64,000 nt of DNA from positions 186,001 through 250,000 of the forward strand of contig NZ_JAPNLJ010000008.1 of NCBI RefSeq assembly GCF_026627445.1. The letters run 5' to 3'. Position 1 is the stretch's first letter, and each line of letters opens with the position of its first letter. Position numbers and translations under genes: made by a program. The notes beneath the pieces were generated by a model, which saw only the letters and a list, made by a program, of their open reading frames with translations, searched no databases and was not told the DNA's origin. The DNA is from Streptomyces sp. H27-H1. GTDB taxonomy: Bacteria > Actinomycetota > Actinomycetes > Streptomycetales > Streptomycetaceae. This document shows, one piece after another, positions 25,355-33,956 of the stretch.

Positions 25355-26341
25355 TCATGCCTCGTGCCGGGCGTGGTACGCGGCGGCGTCGGGATGGGGA
25401 CGGGCGTGGGAGCGGAAGGTGCGCCGGTAGGTGTCCGGTGGAACGCCGACGGTCCGGTGGAAATGCCGGCGCAGGGTGGTGGACGTGCCCATGCCGGTGG
25501 CCGTGGCGATGGTGTCGATGGTCTCGTCCGTGGTCTCCAGCAGCTCCTGGGCATGGCGGATGCGCTGGATGTGGAGCCACTGCAGCGGGGTGGTACCGGT
25601 GAGGGACTTGAAGTGGCGGCCCAGATGGCGCGAGCTCATCCGCGCCTGGCGGGCCAGGTCCTCCACGGTGAGGGGTTCGCCCAGCCGCTGGAGGGTCCAG
25701 GGGAAGAGGTCGGCGAGGGGATGGTTGCCCGGGGCGGGGACGGGCGTGGAGATGAACTGGGCCTGCCCGCCGTCGCGGTGCGGTGGAACGACCAGGCGCC
25801 GGGCGATCTTGTTGGCGTTCGCCGAGCCGTGGTCGAGGCGGACGAGGTGCACGCACAGGTCCATGGCGGCGGCCTTGCCGGCGGAGGTCAGCACGTCCCC
25901 GTTGTCCACGTACAGGACGTCCGGATCCACGATGACGTTCGGGTGACGCCTGGCCAGCTCCGCGGTGTGCGCCCAGTGCGTGGTGGCGCGTTTGCCGTCC
26001 AGCAGGCCGGCGGCGGCGAGCACGAAGGCTCCCGTACACAAGGAGACCATGCGGGCGCCGGCCGCATGGGCGGCGCGCACCGCGTCGACGAGCTCCGCCG
26101 GAGGGTCCGTGTCGGTGTCGGCCCAGCCGGGGACGATCACGGTGTCGGCGTGAGCGAGGCGGTCGAGCCCGTGGTCGGGCTCCAGGCGGAAGCGGCCGAC
26201 CTGCACGGCGCCCGGTCCGCAGAGGGAGAACTCGTACCAGGGGTCCACGATGTGGGTCAGGTCCGAGCCGAACACCTCGATGGCCATGGACAGCTCGAAG
26301 TGCAGCATGCCGTCAGTGACGGCCAACGCGACAGTACGCAT
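25355..26341 (-). CDS. GlxA-family AraC-type transcriptional regulator
   Basis: In the 328-aa protein residues 1-180 form a DJ-1/PfpI-like domain (VSLCTGAFVLAAAGLLDGKR with the Cys elbow; VDPDVLYVDNGDVLTSAGKA). Residues about 215-315 form an AraC helix-turn-helix pair (LTVEDLARQARMSSRHLGRH; IDTIATATGMGTSTTLRRHF). GlxA-type proteins often act as activators of amide, amine or carnitine catabolism genes. Its target is unclear. The next gene upstream on the same strand is the collagenase, ending 73 bases before this start. Confidence 0.92.
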   Translation of the reverse strand: MRTVALAVTDGMLHFELSMAIEVFGSDLTHIVDPWYEFSLCGPGAVQVGRFRLEPDHGLDRLAHADTVIVPGWADTDTDPPAELVDAVRAAHAAGARMVSLCTGAFVLAAAGLLDGKRATTHWAHTAELARRHPNVIVDPDVLYVDNGDVLTSAGKAAAMDLCVHLVRLDHGSANANKIARRLVVPPHRDGGQAQFISTPVPAPGNHPLADLFPWTLQRLGEPLTVEDLARQARMSSRHLGRHFKSLTGTTPLQWLHIQRIRHAQELLETTDETIDTIATATGMGTSTTLRRHFHRTVGVPPDTYRRTFRSHARPHPDAAAYHARHEA

Positions 26342-26414
26342 GTCCGGAATTCTACGAGCCGCGCCGTCGGCGCACCCCTGTCCGCCGGGGCCGGGCAGGC
26401 CCCGGCGGAGCTGC

Positions 26415-28742
26415 TCACTTGGACTGCGTGGAGACGCTCACACCGCTGAAGCCCTGCGCGGCGGCGAGGCTGAAGTAGACCCAGCCGGACGGCGGGTTGT
26501 CGACCGTCAGGGTCTCGCCGTTACCGGCGTTGGCGGACTTCGCCTGGTAGCTGGTGGTGGTCGCCCAGCTGCTGCCGCCGTAGTAGAGGTCGGCGTTGCC
26601 GGCGCCGCCGCTACTGGTGATGGTCAGCTGCTTGACGCCGGCCGGCAGGTACACGAAGTGGTAGCTGTAGTTGCCGGTGGCGGCCGCGAGATTGTCCCGG
26701 CGGCAGTTCTTGTCGAACTGACGGGGGTCGGCGAGGGTGCAGAGCGGGGTGGACGGGGCCTCCGGCAGGGGGCCGCAGTCGTTGGTCGCGCAGGCGGTGG
26801 TCAGCCAGGTGGCGAAGCCGGCGTCGTAGCCGGTGCCGATGGTCTGCTTCAGGAAGGCGCGGGCGCCGTTCCAGTCACCGGCGCGGTACTTGCCCAGTAC
26901 GGTCTCGACGTCGGCGGGGTGGGCCTGGAGCATGTAGCGCACCGCGAGGAAGCCCCAGCGGTAGACCCGGTTCGAGTTGACCTCGGGGTCCCCGTCCTGG
27001 TTGTAGACGGTGTCGAACAGGTCGCTGAGCTTGTAGGTCTTCTTGCCGGCCTCGCCGATCGCGTCGGCGTTGCGCTCGCCCCGGTAGCCGAAGGAGATGT
27101 TCTCGGCGATGCCCTCGACCCACCAGATCGTCGGCGTGGTCAGGCCGGCGTCGAAGTCGCCGGCCATGTTGTAGCGGCCGTCGAGGTAATGGGTGTACTC
27201 GTGGTTGAGGTTCCAGATCTGGAAGTCCGGGCGCAGCCAGTGGGCCTCGTGGGCGATGAAGCGGGCCTGGTTGCCGGCGGCGGCGGGATTGCCCTCCTCG
27301 TACATGCCGCCGTTGTCGACGTCGATGTTGTAGATGGCCCAGGCGTACAGCGAGTACTGGGTGTAGTCGTCGAAGACGACCACCTCGAGGTTGGTGTTCA
27401 CGTCGCCGGGTATCGCGCCCTTGTCGCCGATGACCCGGTGGAAGTAGGCGTCCTGGTTGACCAGGCTGGTGCAGGTGCCGGCCAGCTGTCCGGGGGACAT
27501 GTCCTGGGCGCGGATCTTCAGGCCCGGGGTGCACGTGTGCTGGATCGGCAGGATCGCCGGGAGCACGCGGTCGCCCAGGTCGCAGATGGCGTAGGCCGCG
27601 CAGTTGTTCCTGTCGTACTGGCGCGTGTACCAGCCCAGGTTCATGGTGATCGGCGCGGTCGGGCCGACGTTCGGGTAGCGGTTGATCAGGTCCTTCAGCA
27701 GTGGCCGGACGCGGTCCTTGACCTCGGGTACGTCGAGGGCGAAGCCGAGGAAGCGGCCGACGTTGCTGACGACGTCCAAGCGGTTCAGCTGCGCGCTGTT
27801 GCGCGTGATGAAGCCGGCCCAGGTGTCGAGGATGGCGGGGTCGGCCTTGAGGGCTGCCCGCCAGCCGCGGTCGTCGTCCTTGGCCTTGAAGCCGTTCTCG
27901 ACGACCCATTCGACGTGCTGCATGGAGAGGTTCATCTGGCCGGGCCAGGTGCTGTCGAAGCCGGCGAGCATCCACTTGACGACGCCGGCGTACCGGCCGG
28001 CCGCGTGGGTGCTGTCGATCAGGGTGACGACCTCGTTGAAGATCTCGCCGTTGGCGTCGGTGACGTCCTTGCTGCGCGGGGAGGCGAAGAAGGCGTCGAG
28101 CGCGCCGAGCGCCGCGCTGTCGAGCGCCGTGCCGTAGTCGCCGACGACGTCCGCGTGATTGTCCTGCACGTAGTACCCCGCGCGCAGGAACAGCACCAGC
28201 TGCCCGACGGCGGCGCTGTTGTCGCCCGAGTAGGTGGCGGAGGCATCGCGCAGCGCGTTGGCGACGGTCACCATCTGGGCTTCGCGGAAGGCCTTCCGCG
28301 CGTTCTCCCCGGTGAGGTCGAACAGCGGGTACGTACAGGAGATCCGGGGGAGGGCCTTGAGCTGCTGGACCAACGCGCCGCCCGAGGCGTTGATCACGCC
28401 GGAGAGATCGGCGCACTCGTCCGCGGCGGCGGCCGAGGACCGCTCGCCGGGCTTCACGGTCGGCGCGGCCACAGGGGCGGGTGCCGGGGCGGACTCCTCG
28501 GCACTGTCCTGCGAGGAGATCCGGAAGCGGGAGCCGTTGCTCATGGCATCGGGCGACTTGGGGACCGGGATCGACCGGGGCGCCGAGGCCGCTGCTCCCC
28601 GCGCGTTCGGGCCGGCCGGGGTCGCGGCGCCTGTGGAGGTGGCCTGGCTCGGTGGCGCGAACAGGCCGAGCGCGATGAAGGCGGCTGCGCCGAGCGCGGG
28701 AAGTCTTCGCGCGGTGGCCTTCGATATCCGGAAGGGATGCAT
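26415..28742 (-). CDS. Secreted M9 collagenase
   Basis: The 775-aa protein has a signal peptide (RRLPALGAAAFIALGLFAPP), a disordered linker, and an M9 N-terminal activator domain (about 90-390). The gluzincin catalytic domain carries HEYTH (about residue 514) and the downstream Glu in VEGIAEN about 25 residues later. A C-terminal PPC-type beta domain follows (VKQLTITSSGGAGNADLYYG). It digests collagen or gelatin outside the cell using zinc. The start ATG 28742 has GGAGG 9 bases upstream. A dyad at 28798-28825 in an AT-rich patch is placed to regulate it. Confidence 0.93.
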   Translation of the reverse strand: MHPFRISKATARRLPALGAAAFIALGLFAPPSQATSTGAATPAGPNARGAAASAPRSIPVPKSPDAMSNGSRFRISSQDSAEESAPAPAPVAAPTVKPGERSSAAAADECADLSGVINASGGALVQQLKALPRISCTYPLFDLTGENARKAFREAQMVTVANALRDASATYSGDNSAAVGQLVLFLRAGYYVQDNHADVVGDYGTALDSAALGALDAFFASPRSKDVTDANGEIFNEVVTLIDSTHAAGRYAGVVKWMLAGFDSTWPGQMNLSMQHVEWVVENGFKAKDDDRGWRAALKADPAILDTWAGFITRNSAQLNRLDVVSNVGRFLGFALDVPEVKDRVRPLLKDLINRYPNVGPTAPITMNLGWYTRQYDRNNCAAYAICDLGDRVLPAILPIQHTCTPGLKIRAQDMSPGQLAGTCTSLVNQDAYFHRVIGDKGAIPGDVNTNLEVVVFDDYTQYSLYAWAIYNIDVDNGGMYEEGNPAAAGNQARFIAHEAHWLRPDFQIWNLNHEYTHYLDGRYNMAGDFDAGLTTPTIWWVEGIAENISFGYRGERNADAIGEAGKKTYKLSDLFDTVYNQDGDPEVNSNRVYRWGFLAVRYMLQAHPADVETVLGKYRAGDWNGARAFLKQTIGTGYDAGFATWLTTACATNDCGPLPEAPSTPLCTLADPRQFDKNCRRDNLAAATGNYSYHFVYLPAGVKQLTITSSGGAGNADLYYGGSSWATTTSYQAKSANAGNGETLTVDNPPSGWVYFSLAAAQGFSGVSVSTQSK

Positions 28743-29202
28743 CTGCGGGGGCCTCCGGGGCCGTTGTGGCCGCGTGCTGGGACACGGGCAGCTGGTGTGT
28801 GACATGTAAAATTTCACATGTCGCATCGCAAAGTAAGGTTTTTGGCCAGATCTCTCGGCTACCGCAACTGAAACGTTGTCAACTTCCGGTCCCCGATCGC
28901 CGCCTGCCACCTGGGCCGGCTGTGGGCACCGACGCTCTGGCGGACGTGGGGCGGAGCGTCATTTATGCTTCAGGGCGGCCGCGGGGCGGTGGCTCGTCGC
29001 TGCACGCGCATCTGCGGCACGGTCTGCCCGGCCGGTCGAGACGGCCGTCCTGCGTCGGGCCCTCGGGCCGCTCGAGGACCACGTGACGCTGATCATGAAG
29101 CTCTCGGGAATCGAGTGACCGCCGACACGCGTCTTAGTGGTGTGGTGTGGGGTGTCCAGCCCGCCCGCGCGCGAACAGCAGACCCCCAGGGAGAAGTGAG
29201 GT
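28743..29202. other. Intergenic region, collagenase to kinase
   Basis: This is a 460-base divergent gap. It holds the AT-rich dyad near 28810 and otherwise no gene that I can support. Confidence 0.5.
28798..28825. promoter_or_regulatory. Candidate operator upstream of collagenase
   Basis: TGTGACATGT and ACATGTCGCA are inverted arms (9 of 10 match) around AAAATTTC, 56 bases upstream of the collagenase ATG. Confidence 0.5.
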
Positions 29203-29865
29203 ATGTCAGTGATCTGCGTCGGAGGCATGATCGGGATCGGCAAGACGAGCGTTGCCGAACTGCTCGCCAAGGAGCTGGGCAGCGAGGTCTTCTACGAGAG
29301 CGTGGAAGACAACCCGATCCTTCCGCTCTTCTACACGGCGAGCCCCGAAGAGATCCAGGCGAAGCGCTACCCCTTCCTGCTCCAGCTCTACTTCCTGCAG
29401 ACCCGGTTCGCCTCGATCAAGGAGGCGTACAAGCAGGGCGACAACGTCCTCGACCGGTCCATCTACGAGGACTGGTACTTCGCCAAGGTCAATCACGACC
29501 TCGGCCGGATCAGCTCCCTCGAGATGCGGGTGTACGAGGGCCTGCTCCACGAGATGATGCGCGAGATCGACGGCCTGCCCTACCGCAAGGCACCCGACCT
29601 CATGGTCTACCTCAAGGCGGACTTCGAGACGGTGCTGCATCGCATCGGACTGCGCGGCCGCGATTTCGAGCAGGACGAGAGCCTCGTCGACTACTACCGG
29701 ACGCTCTGGTCCGGCTACGACGACTGGGTCCACACGTACTACTCGGCCAGCGAAGTCCTCGTCATCGACATGAACAACACCGACGTGGTGAACAACCCCG
29801 AAGACGCGGCCCGCGTGGTGCGACAGGTAAAGGACGCCCTGGCGGCGAGCAGGCTCCGCGCCTGA
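29203..29865 (+). CDS. Deoxynucleoside kinase
   Basis: The 220-aa dNK-family protein has a P-loop GGMIGIGKTSVAELL (about residues 7-21), the substrate Glu in FYESVEDNP, the conserved DRSIYEDWYFAK (a DRS variant of the ERS motif), and an Arg-rich lid (RIGLRGRDFEQDES). It phosphorylates deoxynucleosides (dA/dG or pyrimidines; not resolved) with ATP in the cytoplasm for nucleotide salvage. AGAAGTGAGG precedes the ATG. It appears to be a single-gene unit. Confidence 0.92.
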   Translation: MSVICVGGMIGIGKTSVAELLAKELGSEVFYESVEDNPILPLFYTASPEEIQAKRYPFLLQLYFLQTRFASIKEAYKQGDNVLDRSIYEDWYFAKVNHDLGRISSLEMRVYEGLLHEMMREIDGLPYRKAPDLMVYLKADFETVLHRIGLRGRDFEQDESLVDYYRTLWSGYDDWVHTYYSASEVLVIDMNNTDVVNNPEDAARVVRQVKDALAASRLRA

Positions 29866-30045
29866 ACGGGCCGCGCAGCGCGAATGTGTGAGCGGCCTGC
29901 CGAGCCGGCCGGCCGCCCTCTACCCCAAGCAGACCTGACCTGGCGCTCGAGCACGACGACCGCCTGCAGTTCCCTGCCGGCATCGACCTCGTCATCGCCG
30001 GCGTCACGGCCCGCCCGCCCGCTGGGTATTGCCGTGACCGCAGTT

Positions 30046-30876
30046 CTAACCCTCGGCGGTACCCGTCACGTTGCGCACGTGCCGCAGGCCCGGTCCCGCG
30101 AGTACCTCGTGCAGTTGCTGGAAGACCTGCCGGGCGCCCACGGCGTTCCAGTCAGCGGGGAGCAGTTCGGCGGGCAGGCCCGGGTCGAGGTAGGGGAGGC
30201 GGCGCCACTCGGTGAGCATCGGCACGTAGTGGCGGAAGGCCTCGGCGGCGTCGATGCCGTCCTGCCGGGCGAGCCGCGCGGCGACCGGTGCGTACGCTCC
30301 GGTGAAGGTGGCGTACTGGGCCTGGATCGCGGGGAAGTCCCACCAGGAGCTCACCGCCTCCGGCAGATCGCTGAACGCCGCGTAGTCGGCGGCGGCGAAC
30401 AGATGGACGTACTCGCTCAGCCCGAGCCGGACGAGCATGTCGCGCGCGTCCTTCAGGAGCCGGCCCGGCGCCAGCCACACGCCGGGGGCGATGTTGCCGA
30501 AGCCGAGCCAGGTCAGCCGGGTGCGCAGCTGGTAGCGGTGGGAGCGCTCGGACTCGGGTACGGAGAAGACCGCCATGGCCCAGCCGTCCGCCAGGTCCGC
30601 CGGCTCCAGGCTGGCGAAGATCCGCCGGTCGCCGGCGTCGAAGACGGGATGGACGGCCGGGCTCAGCCGGTAGCCCGTGGCACCGCGGCGTTCCGGCTCG
30701 AGCACGCCCTTCTTCTTGAGCCGGGAGATGGCGGAGCGCACGGCCTGGCTCTCCACGCCGAGGTCCGACATGAGCGTGATCAGGTCGGCGACGGAGATCC
30801 AGCCGCCGCTCCCGCGCACGAACGCCCCGTAGACCGTACTGATCAACGAGCTGGGCCTGAGGGGGCTGTCCGACAT
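30046..30876 (-). CDS. PaaX-family transcriptional regulator
   Basis: The 276-aa protein has a winged helix (SLISTVYGAFVRGSGGWISV; LGVESQAVRSAISRLKKKGV), then the PaaX ligand domain (FGNIAPGVWLAPGRLLKDAR; PYLDPGLPAELLPADWNAVG). PaaX proteins repress aromatic catabolism and are released by an aryl-CoA. Here the gene is last in a seven-gene operon that makes and consumes an aryl-CoA, so salicylyl-CoA or a related thioester is the likely inducer. The start ATG follows GGAAGGTG. The gap to the isomerase stop is 65 bases. Confidence 0.9.
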   Translation of the reverse strand: MSDSPLRPSSLISTVYGAFVRGSGGWISVADLITLMSDLGVESQAVRSAISRLKKKGVLEPERRGATGYRLSPAVHPVFDAGDRRIFASLEPADLADGWAMAVFSVPESERSHRYQLRTRLTWLGFGNIAPGVWLAPGRLLKDARDMLVRLGLSEYVHLFAAADYAAFSDLPEAVSSWWDFPAIQAQYATFTGAYAPVAARLARQDGIDAAEAFRHYVPMLTEWRRLPYLDPGLPAELLPADWNAVGARQVFQQLHEVLAGPGLRHVRNVTGTAEG

Positions 30877-30941
30877 GATCACCTTCCCGTGGTGTGCGGA
30901 GGTGATCTTACCGAGCGGCGGCGCGTCCGGGCCGCCCGCGG

Positions 30942-31748
30942 CTACCCCGCGGCAGCCGCTCCGGGCGCCCCCGGTGCCAGGGGCGAGTGCGCGTACGCGC
31001 CGGAGAGGAGGTGCCCGGCTCCGGGAGACACGGCGGACAGGTCGAGGGCGCGCAGCATCTGGTGCGCGGTGCACACGGCCGCGGAGACGACCGGCTTGCC
31101 CAGCAGCTGCTCGGCCTCCTCGATGGCGCCGAGCGAGGGCATCTGCACGCACGCCGACAGGACGACCGCGTCCGCGTCGGAGTGGTCCAGGGCGCGGGCC
31201 AGGCCCGGAAGCCGGGCCGGGTCGTGGGCGGCCACGTCGAGGTTGTCGGGGATCTCCAAGGCCTGGTGGTCGAGGACCTCGATGCCCTCGTGGGTGAGGT
31301 AGTCGACGACGGTCTGTGTGAGCGGGCGCATGTACGGGGCCAGCAGGACCACCTTCTTGGCGCCCATCGTGTGCAGCCCGTGCACCAGGGCCCCGGCGCT
31401 GGTGACCACGGGAGCCGGGGCCCCGTTCTGCGCGGTGCGCGCGTGCAGTCGCTCCTCGGAGGCGCGGTGGTAGCCGAGGCCCATGCTCATGATGGCCACC
31501 AGACAGGCGTAGCCGAGTACGTCGACCCGCGCGTCGGAGAGCTCCAGGGCGCAGCGGTCGGAGTCGGCGTCCATGGCCCGGAGCTGCTCGGGGGTCACGT
31601 GGGTCATGCGCATGCGGCTGGAGTGGAAGGTGAAGCGCTCCTCGGGCGCGGCCTCCATCCGGGCGCGCAGGATCGCGGGGACCTCGGTTTCCATGGTGAC
31701 GTTGGAACTCGGCACGATCTGGCCGATGCGGTAGGTACGGGGCGGCAC
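30942..31748 (-). CDS. Maleate cis-trans isomerase
   Basis: The 268-aa Asp/Glu racemase-fold protein opens IGQIVPSSNVTMETEVPAIL with the conserved Asn. It has both catalytic Cys positions, in VLGYACLVAIMSMGLG (about residue 80) and VVLSACVQMPSLGAIEEAEQ (about residue 195), as in characterised maleate isomerases. It converts maleate to fumarate. GTG start with GAGGAG 5 bases upstream. In this operon its presence implies that ring-cleavage product is hydrolysed to maleate rather than fumarate. A broader arylmalonate decarboxylase/racemase role is the alternative. Confidence 0.88.
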   Translation of the reverse strand: MPPRTYRIGQIVPSSNVTMETEVPAILRARMEAAPEERFTFHSSRMRMTHVTPEQLRAMDADSDRCALELSDARVDVLGYACLVAIMSMGLGYHRASEERLHARTAQNGAPAPVVTSAGALVHGLHTMGAKKVVLLAPYMRPLTQTVVDYLTHEGIEVLDHQALEIPDNLDVAAHDPARLPGLARALDHSDADAVVLSACVQMPSLGAIEEAEQLLGKPVVSAAVCTAHQMLRALDLSAVSPGAGHLLSGAYAHSPLAPGAPGAAAAG

Positions 31749-31816
31749 GGGTACTCCTCGATGGTCGGGTGGCGATCGGCGGGTGGTGGCGGGCGCCTGC
31801 GGGCGCCGGCCGGGGT

Positions 31817-32752
31817 TCAGCGGGCGTCGACGACGGGGTTCGCCAGGGTGCCGATGATCTCGACGGTGGCCTCGACGGTGTCGCCGGGCACGAGGAACTC
31901 GGGCGGGACCATGCCGGCCCCGACACCCGAGGGGGAGCCGGTCGCGATGACGTCGCCCGGCTCCAGGGTCACGCCGGAGCTGATGTCGGCGATCAGCCGC
32001 GCGATGGGGAACAGCATGTGCCGGGTGTTGGACTTCTGCTTGGTGACGCCGTTCACGCGCAGTTCGAGGTCCAGGTCCATCGGGTCCGCGACCTCGTCGG
32101 CGGTGACGACGGCCGGGCCGAAGGGGGCGTAGGAGTCCTGCCCCTTGGAGAAGAACCACTGGCCCGAGCGGCGCTGGTCGCGGGCGCTGATGTCGTTGAC
32201 GATGCTGTAGCCGAAGATGTGGCCGTACGCCTCCTCCTCGGTCACCCGGAAGGCCTTCGTCCCTATGACGACGGCGAGTTCGCACTCCCAGTCCAGCTGG
32301 GCCGTCAGGTCGGCGTTGTGCAGGATCGGCGCGCCCGGTCCGGTGACGGCGGTGGCGGGCTTGCTGAAGAGCACGGGGCGCGGGGGCAGGTCCTTGTCGG
32401 TGTCCAGGCTCCGGCTGGACTCCTCGACGTGCTCCACGTAGTTCAGCCCCACCCCGATGATCTTTCCGGGGCGCAGCGGGGCACGCAGGGTGACGTCCTC
32501 GAGCCGGTGGACGCCCTCGGCGGGCCGGCCTGCGGGGTCGCCGTCCAGCAGGCGGGCGGCGCTCTCGCGGGCCGTGGCGCCGGCCCGGACGAACGAGAGC
32601 AGATCGCCGGGCAGTTCGACGCCCGCGTGCCGGGCGAGCAGCGCGAGGTCGTAGACCAGGCCGTCCACCTGGGCGCCCAGGCGGTCGGCCGCGCCGGTGG
32701 TGTCGGCGGCGGCGCTGGTCGGGCGGTCGGTCGTGTACGTCACCAGTCGCAT
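31817..32752 (-). CDS. Fumarylacetoacetate hydrolase-family protein
   Basis: The 311-aa FAH-fold protein contains IIGVGLNYVEHVEESSR, WECELAVVIGTKAFRV (metal Glu residues), FGYSIVNDISARDQ (metal Asp) and the end motif IATGSPSGVGAGM. Members hydrolyse C-C bonds of acylpyruvates with Mg or Mn. Within the operon it should cleave maleylpyruvate, or fumarylpyruvate, from gentisate into pyruvate plus maleate or fumarate. ATG start; 91 bases after the dioxygenase. Confidence 0.92.
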   Translation of the reverse strand: MRLVTYTTDRPTSAAADTTGAADRLGAQVDGLVYDLALLARHAGVELPGDLLSFVRAGATARESAARLLDGDPAGRPAEGVHRLEDVTLRAPLRPGKIIGVGLNYVEHVEESSRSLDTDKDLPPRPVLFSKPATAVTGPGAPILHNADLTAQLDWECELAVVIGTKAFRVTEEEAYGHIFGYSIVNDISARDQRRSGQWFFSKGQDSYAPFGPAVVTADEVADPMDLDLELRVNGVTKQKSNTRHMLFPIARLIADISSGVTLEPGDVIATGSPSGVGAGMVPPEFLVPGDTVEATVEIIGTLANPVVDAR

Positions 32753-32843
32753 CGGTGGCTCCTAGAAGAGAGGGCGTGGAACGGGGGTGCGCCGCCGCGC
32801 CGGGACCGGTGTCAGGGCCGGCGGTCCGGTGCGGCGGCGCGGC

Positions 32844-33956
32844 TCAGGACGCGGGCTGGTGCCCGTCGTTGTCCGGGTACGCCTCTTCGCGGTGGAAGCC
32901 GAGGGAGCGCATGACGGGGAAGTCGTTGAAGGAGAACAGGCAGGCGTCCTCGGACTCGTCGAGGTTGCGGTGCTCGTGCCAGGCCCAGGAGGGGACGCAG
33001 AAGACGTCGCCCCGCTTCCACTCGAAGCGCTGCCCGGCGACCACCGAGACACCGCGTCCCTTGGCCGCCGTGTAGATCACCGAACCGGTGTGCCGGTGGG
33101 CCTTGGTGGCCTGGCCCGGGAGCAGCAGCTGCATGTGGGCGCCCATGGTGGGCATGACCGGGCCGCCGGTCACCGGGTTGGTGTACTCGGCGATGATCCC
33201 GTCGTACGGAGAGCCCCCGGTGGCCTTGGCCAGACCGAGCAGGGCCTCGTAGGTCGGCTCCCACGGGTAGGCCAGCAGCGGGGAGTAGGGCCGGCTCCAC
33301 TTCTCGGCGCCGTACGGGAGCAGGTTCGCGGCGTAGGTCAGCACCGAGGAGTTGACCACCTTCCCGGGCCGCTGGTACAGCTCGGGGTGGACCTCGTAGA
33401 AACCCGCGTCCAGGGCGTTGACCAGCGGGATGTCCAGGCCGTCCTGCCAGATCACCGGGGCGTCGGCCCCGTCGTTGCCGTGCTCGTGCCAGGTGCCGTT
33501 CGGGGTGATGGCGAAATCGCGTGGACCGACCTTCAGTTTCTGGCCGTCCACGATCGTCCACGCTCCGGTGCCCTCGTGTACGAAGCGCAGGGCCGCGGCC
33601 TGATGGCGGTGGGCGGTCATCGCCTCACCGGGACCCATGATCTGCAGGCCGGTGTAGAGGAGCCCGGCGGCCGCGCTGACGTCCTTGCGGCCGGGATTGA
33701 CCAGCATGACGACACGGCGGCCCGCGTCGTCGCCGCGGACCAGGCCCAGGGCCTTGTGGACCAGCGGCCGCAGCTCCTCGTAACGCCACAGCATCGGAAC
33801 GGACTTGGGCTGCGGGTACCAGGGCTCGATGTCATTGGCCACGGTCCACAGCGCGCCGGCTTCCAGAGCCTCGAGCTCGGCGTAGTAGGCGGTGAGTTCG
33901 GGGGTGTCGGACACCCGGGCGCGGCCGAGCGCGGTGTCGTCCTGTTCGATGGTCAT
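32844..33956 (-). CDS. Gentisate 1,2-dioxygenase-like bicupin
   Basis: The 370-aa protein has two cupin barrels. The N-terminal one has GEAMTAHRHQAAALRFV and HEHGNDG, which supply the Fe(II)-binding His residues. The C-terminal one has TKAHRHTGSVIYTAAKGRG and WAWHEHRNLDES. Length and layout match gentisate and salicylate 1,2-dioxygenases, which split the ring between the carboxylated and neighbouring hydroxylated carbon to give maleylpyruvate. The ATG overlaps the nitrilase stop by 4 bases (ATGA), with GAGGAGG upstream. Gentisate is favoured because a salicylyl-CoA-type 5-hydroxylase is in the same operon; a hydroxyanthranilate-type substrate is possible. Confidence 0.9.
   Translation of the reverse strand: MTIEQDDTALGRARVSDTPELTAYYAELEALEAGALWTVANDIEPWYPQPKSVPMLWRYEELRPLVHKALGLVRGDDAGRRVVMLVNPGRKDVSAAAGLLYTGLQIMGPGEAMTAHRHQAAALRFVHEGTGAWTIVDGQKLKVGPRDFAITPNGTWHEHGNDGADAPVIWQDGLDIPLVNALDAGFYEVHPELYQRPGKVVNSSVLTYAANLLPYGAEKWSRPYSPLLAYPWEPTYEALLGLAKATGGSPYDGIIAEYTNPVTGGPVMPTMGAHMQLLLPGQATKAHRHTGSVIYTAAKGRGVSVVAGQRFEWKRGDVFCVPSWAWHEHRNLDESEDACLFSFNDFPVMRSLGFHREEAYPDNDGHQPAS

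Noticed and set aside
26250..28802. 850-codon open frame opposite the collagenase gene
   Set aside because: It is a GC-bias shadow: composition is Val/Gly/Arg noise without motifs, while the opposite strand encodes a complete M9 collagenase.
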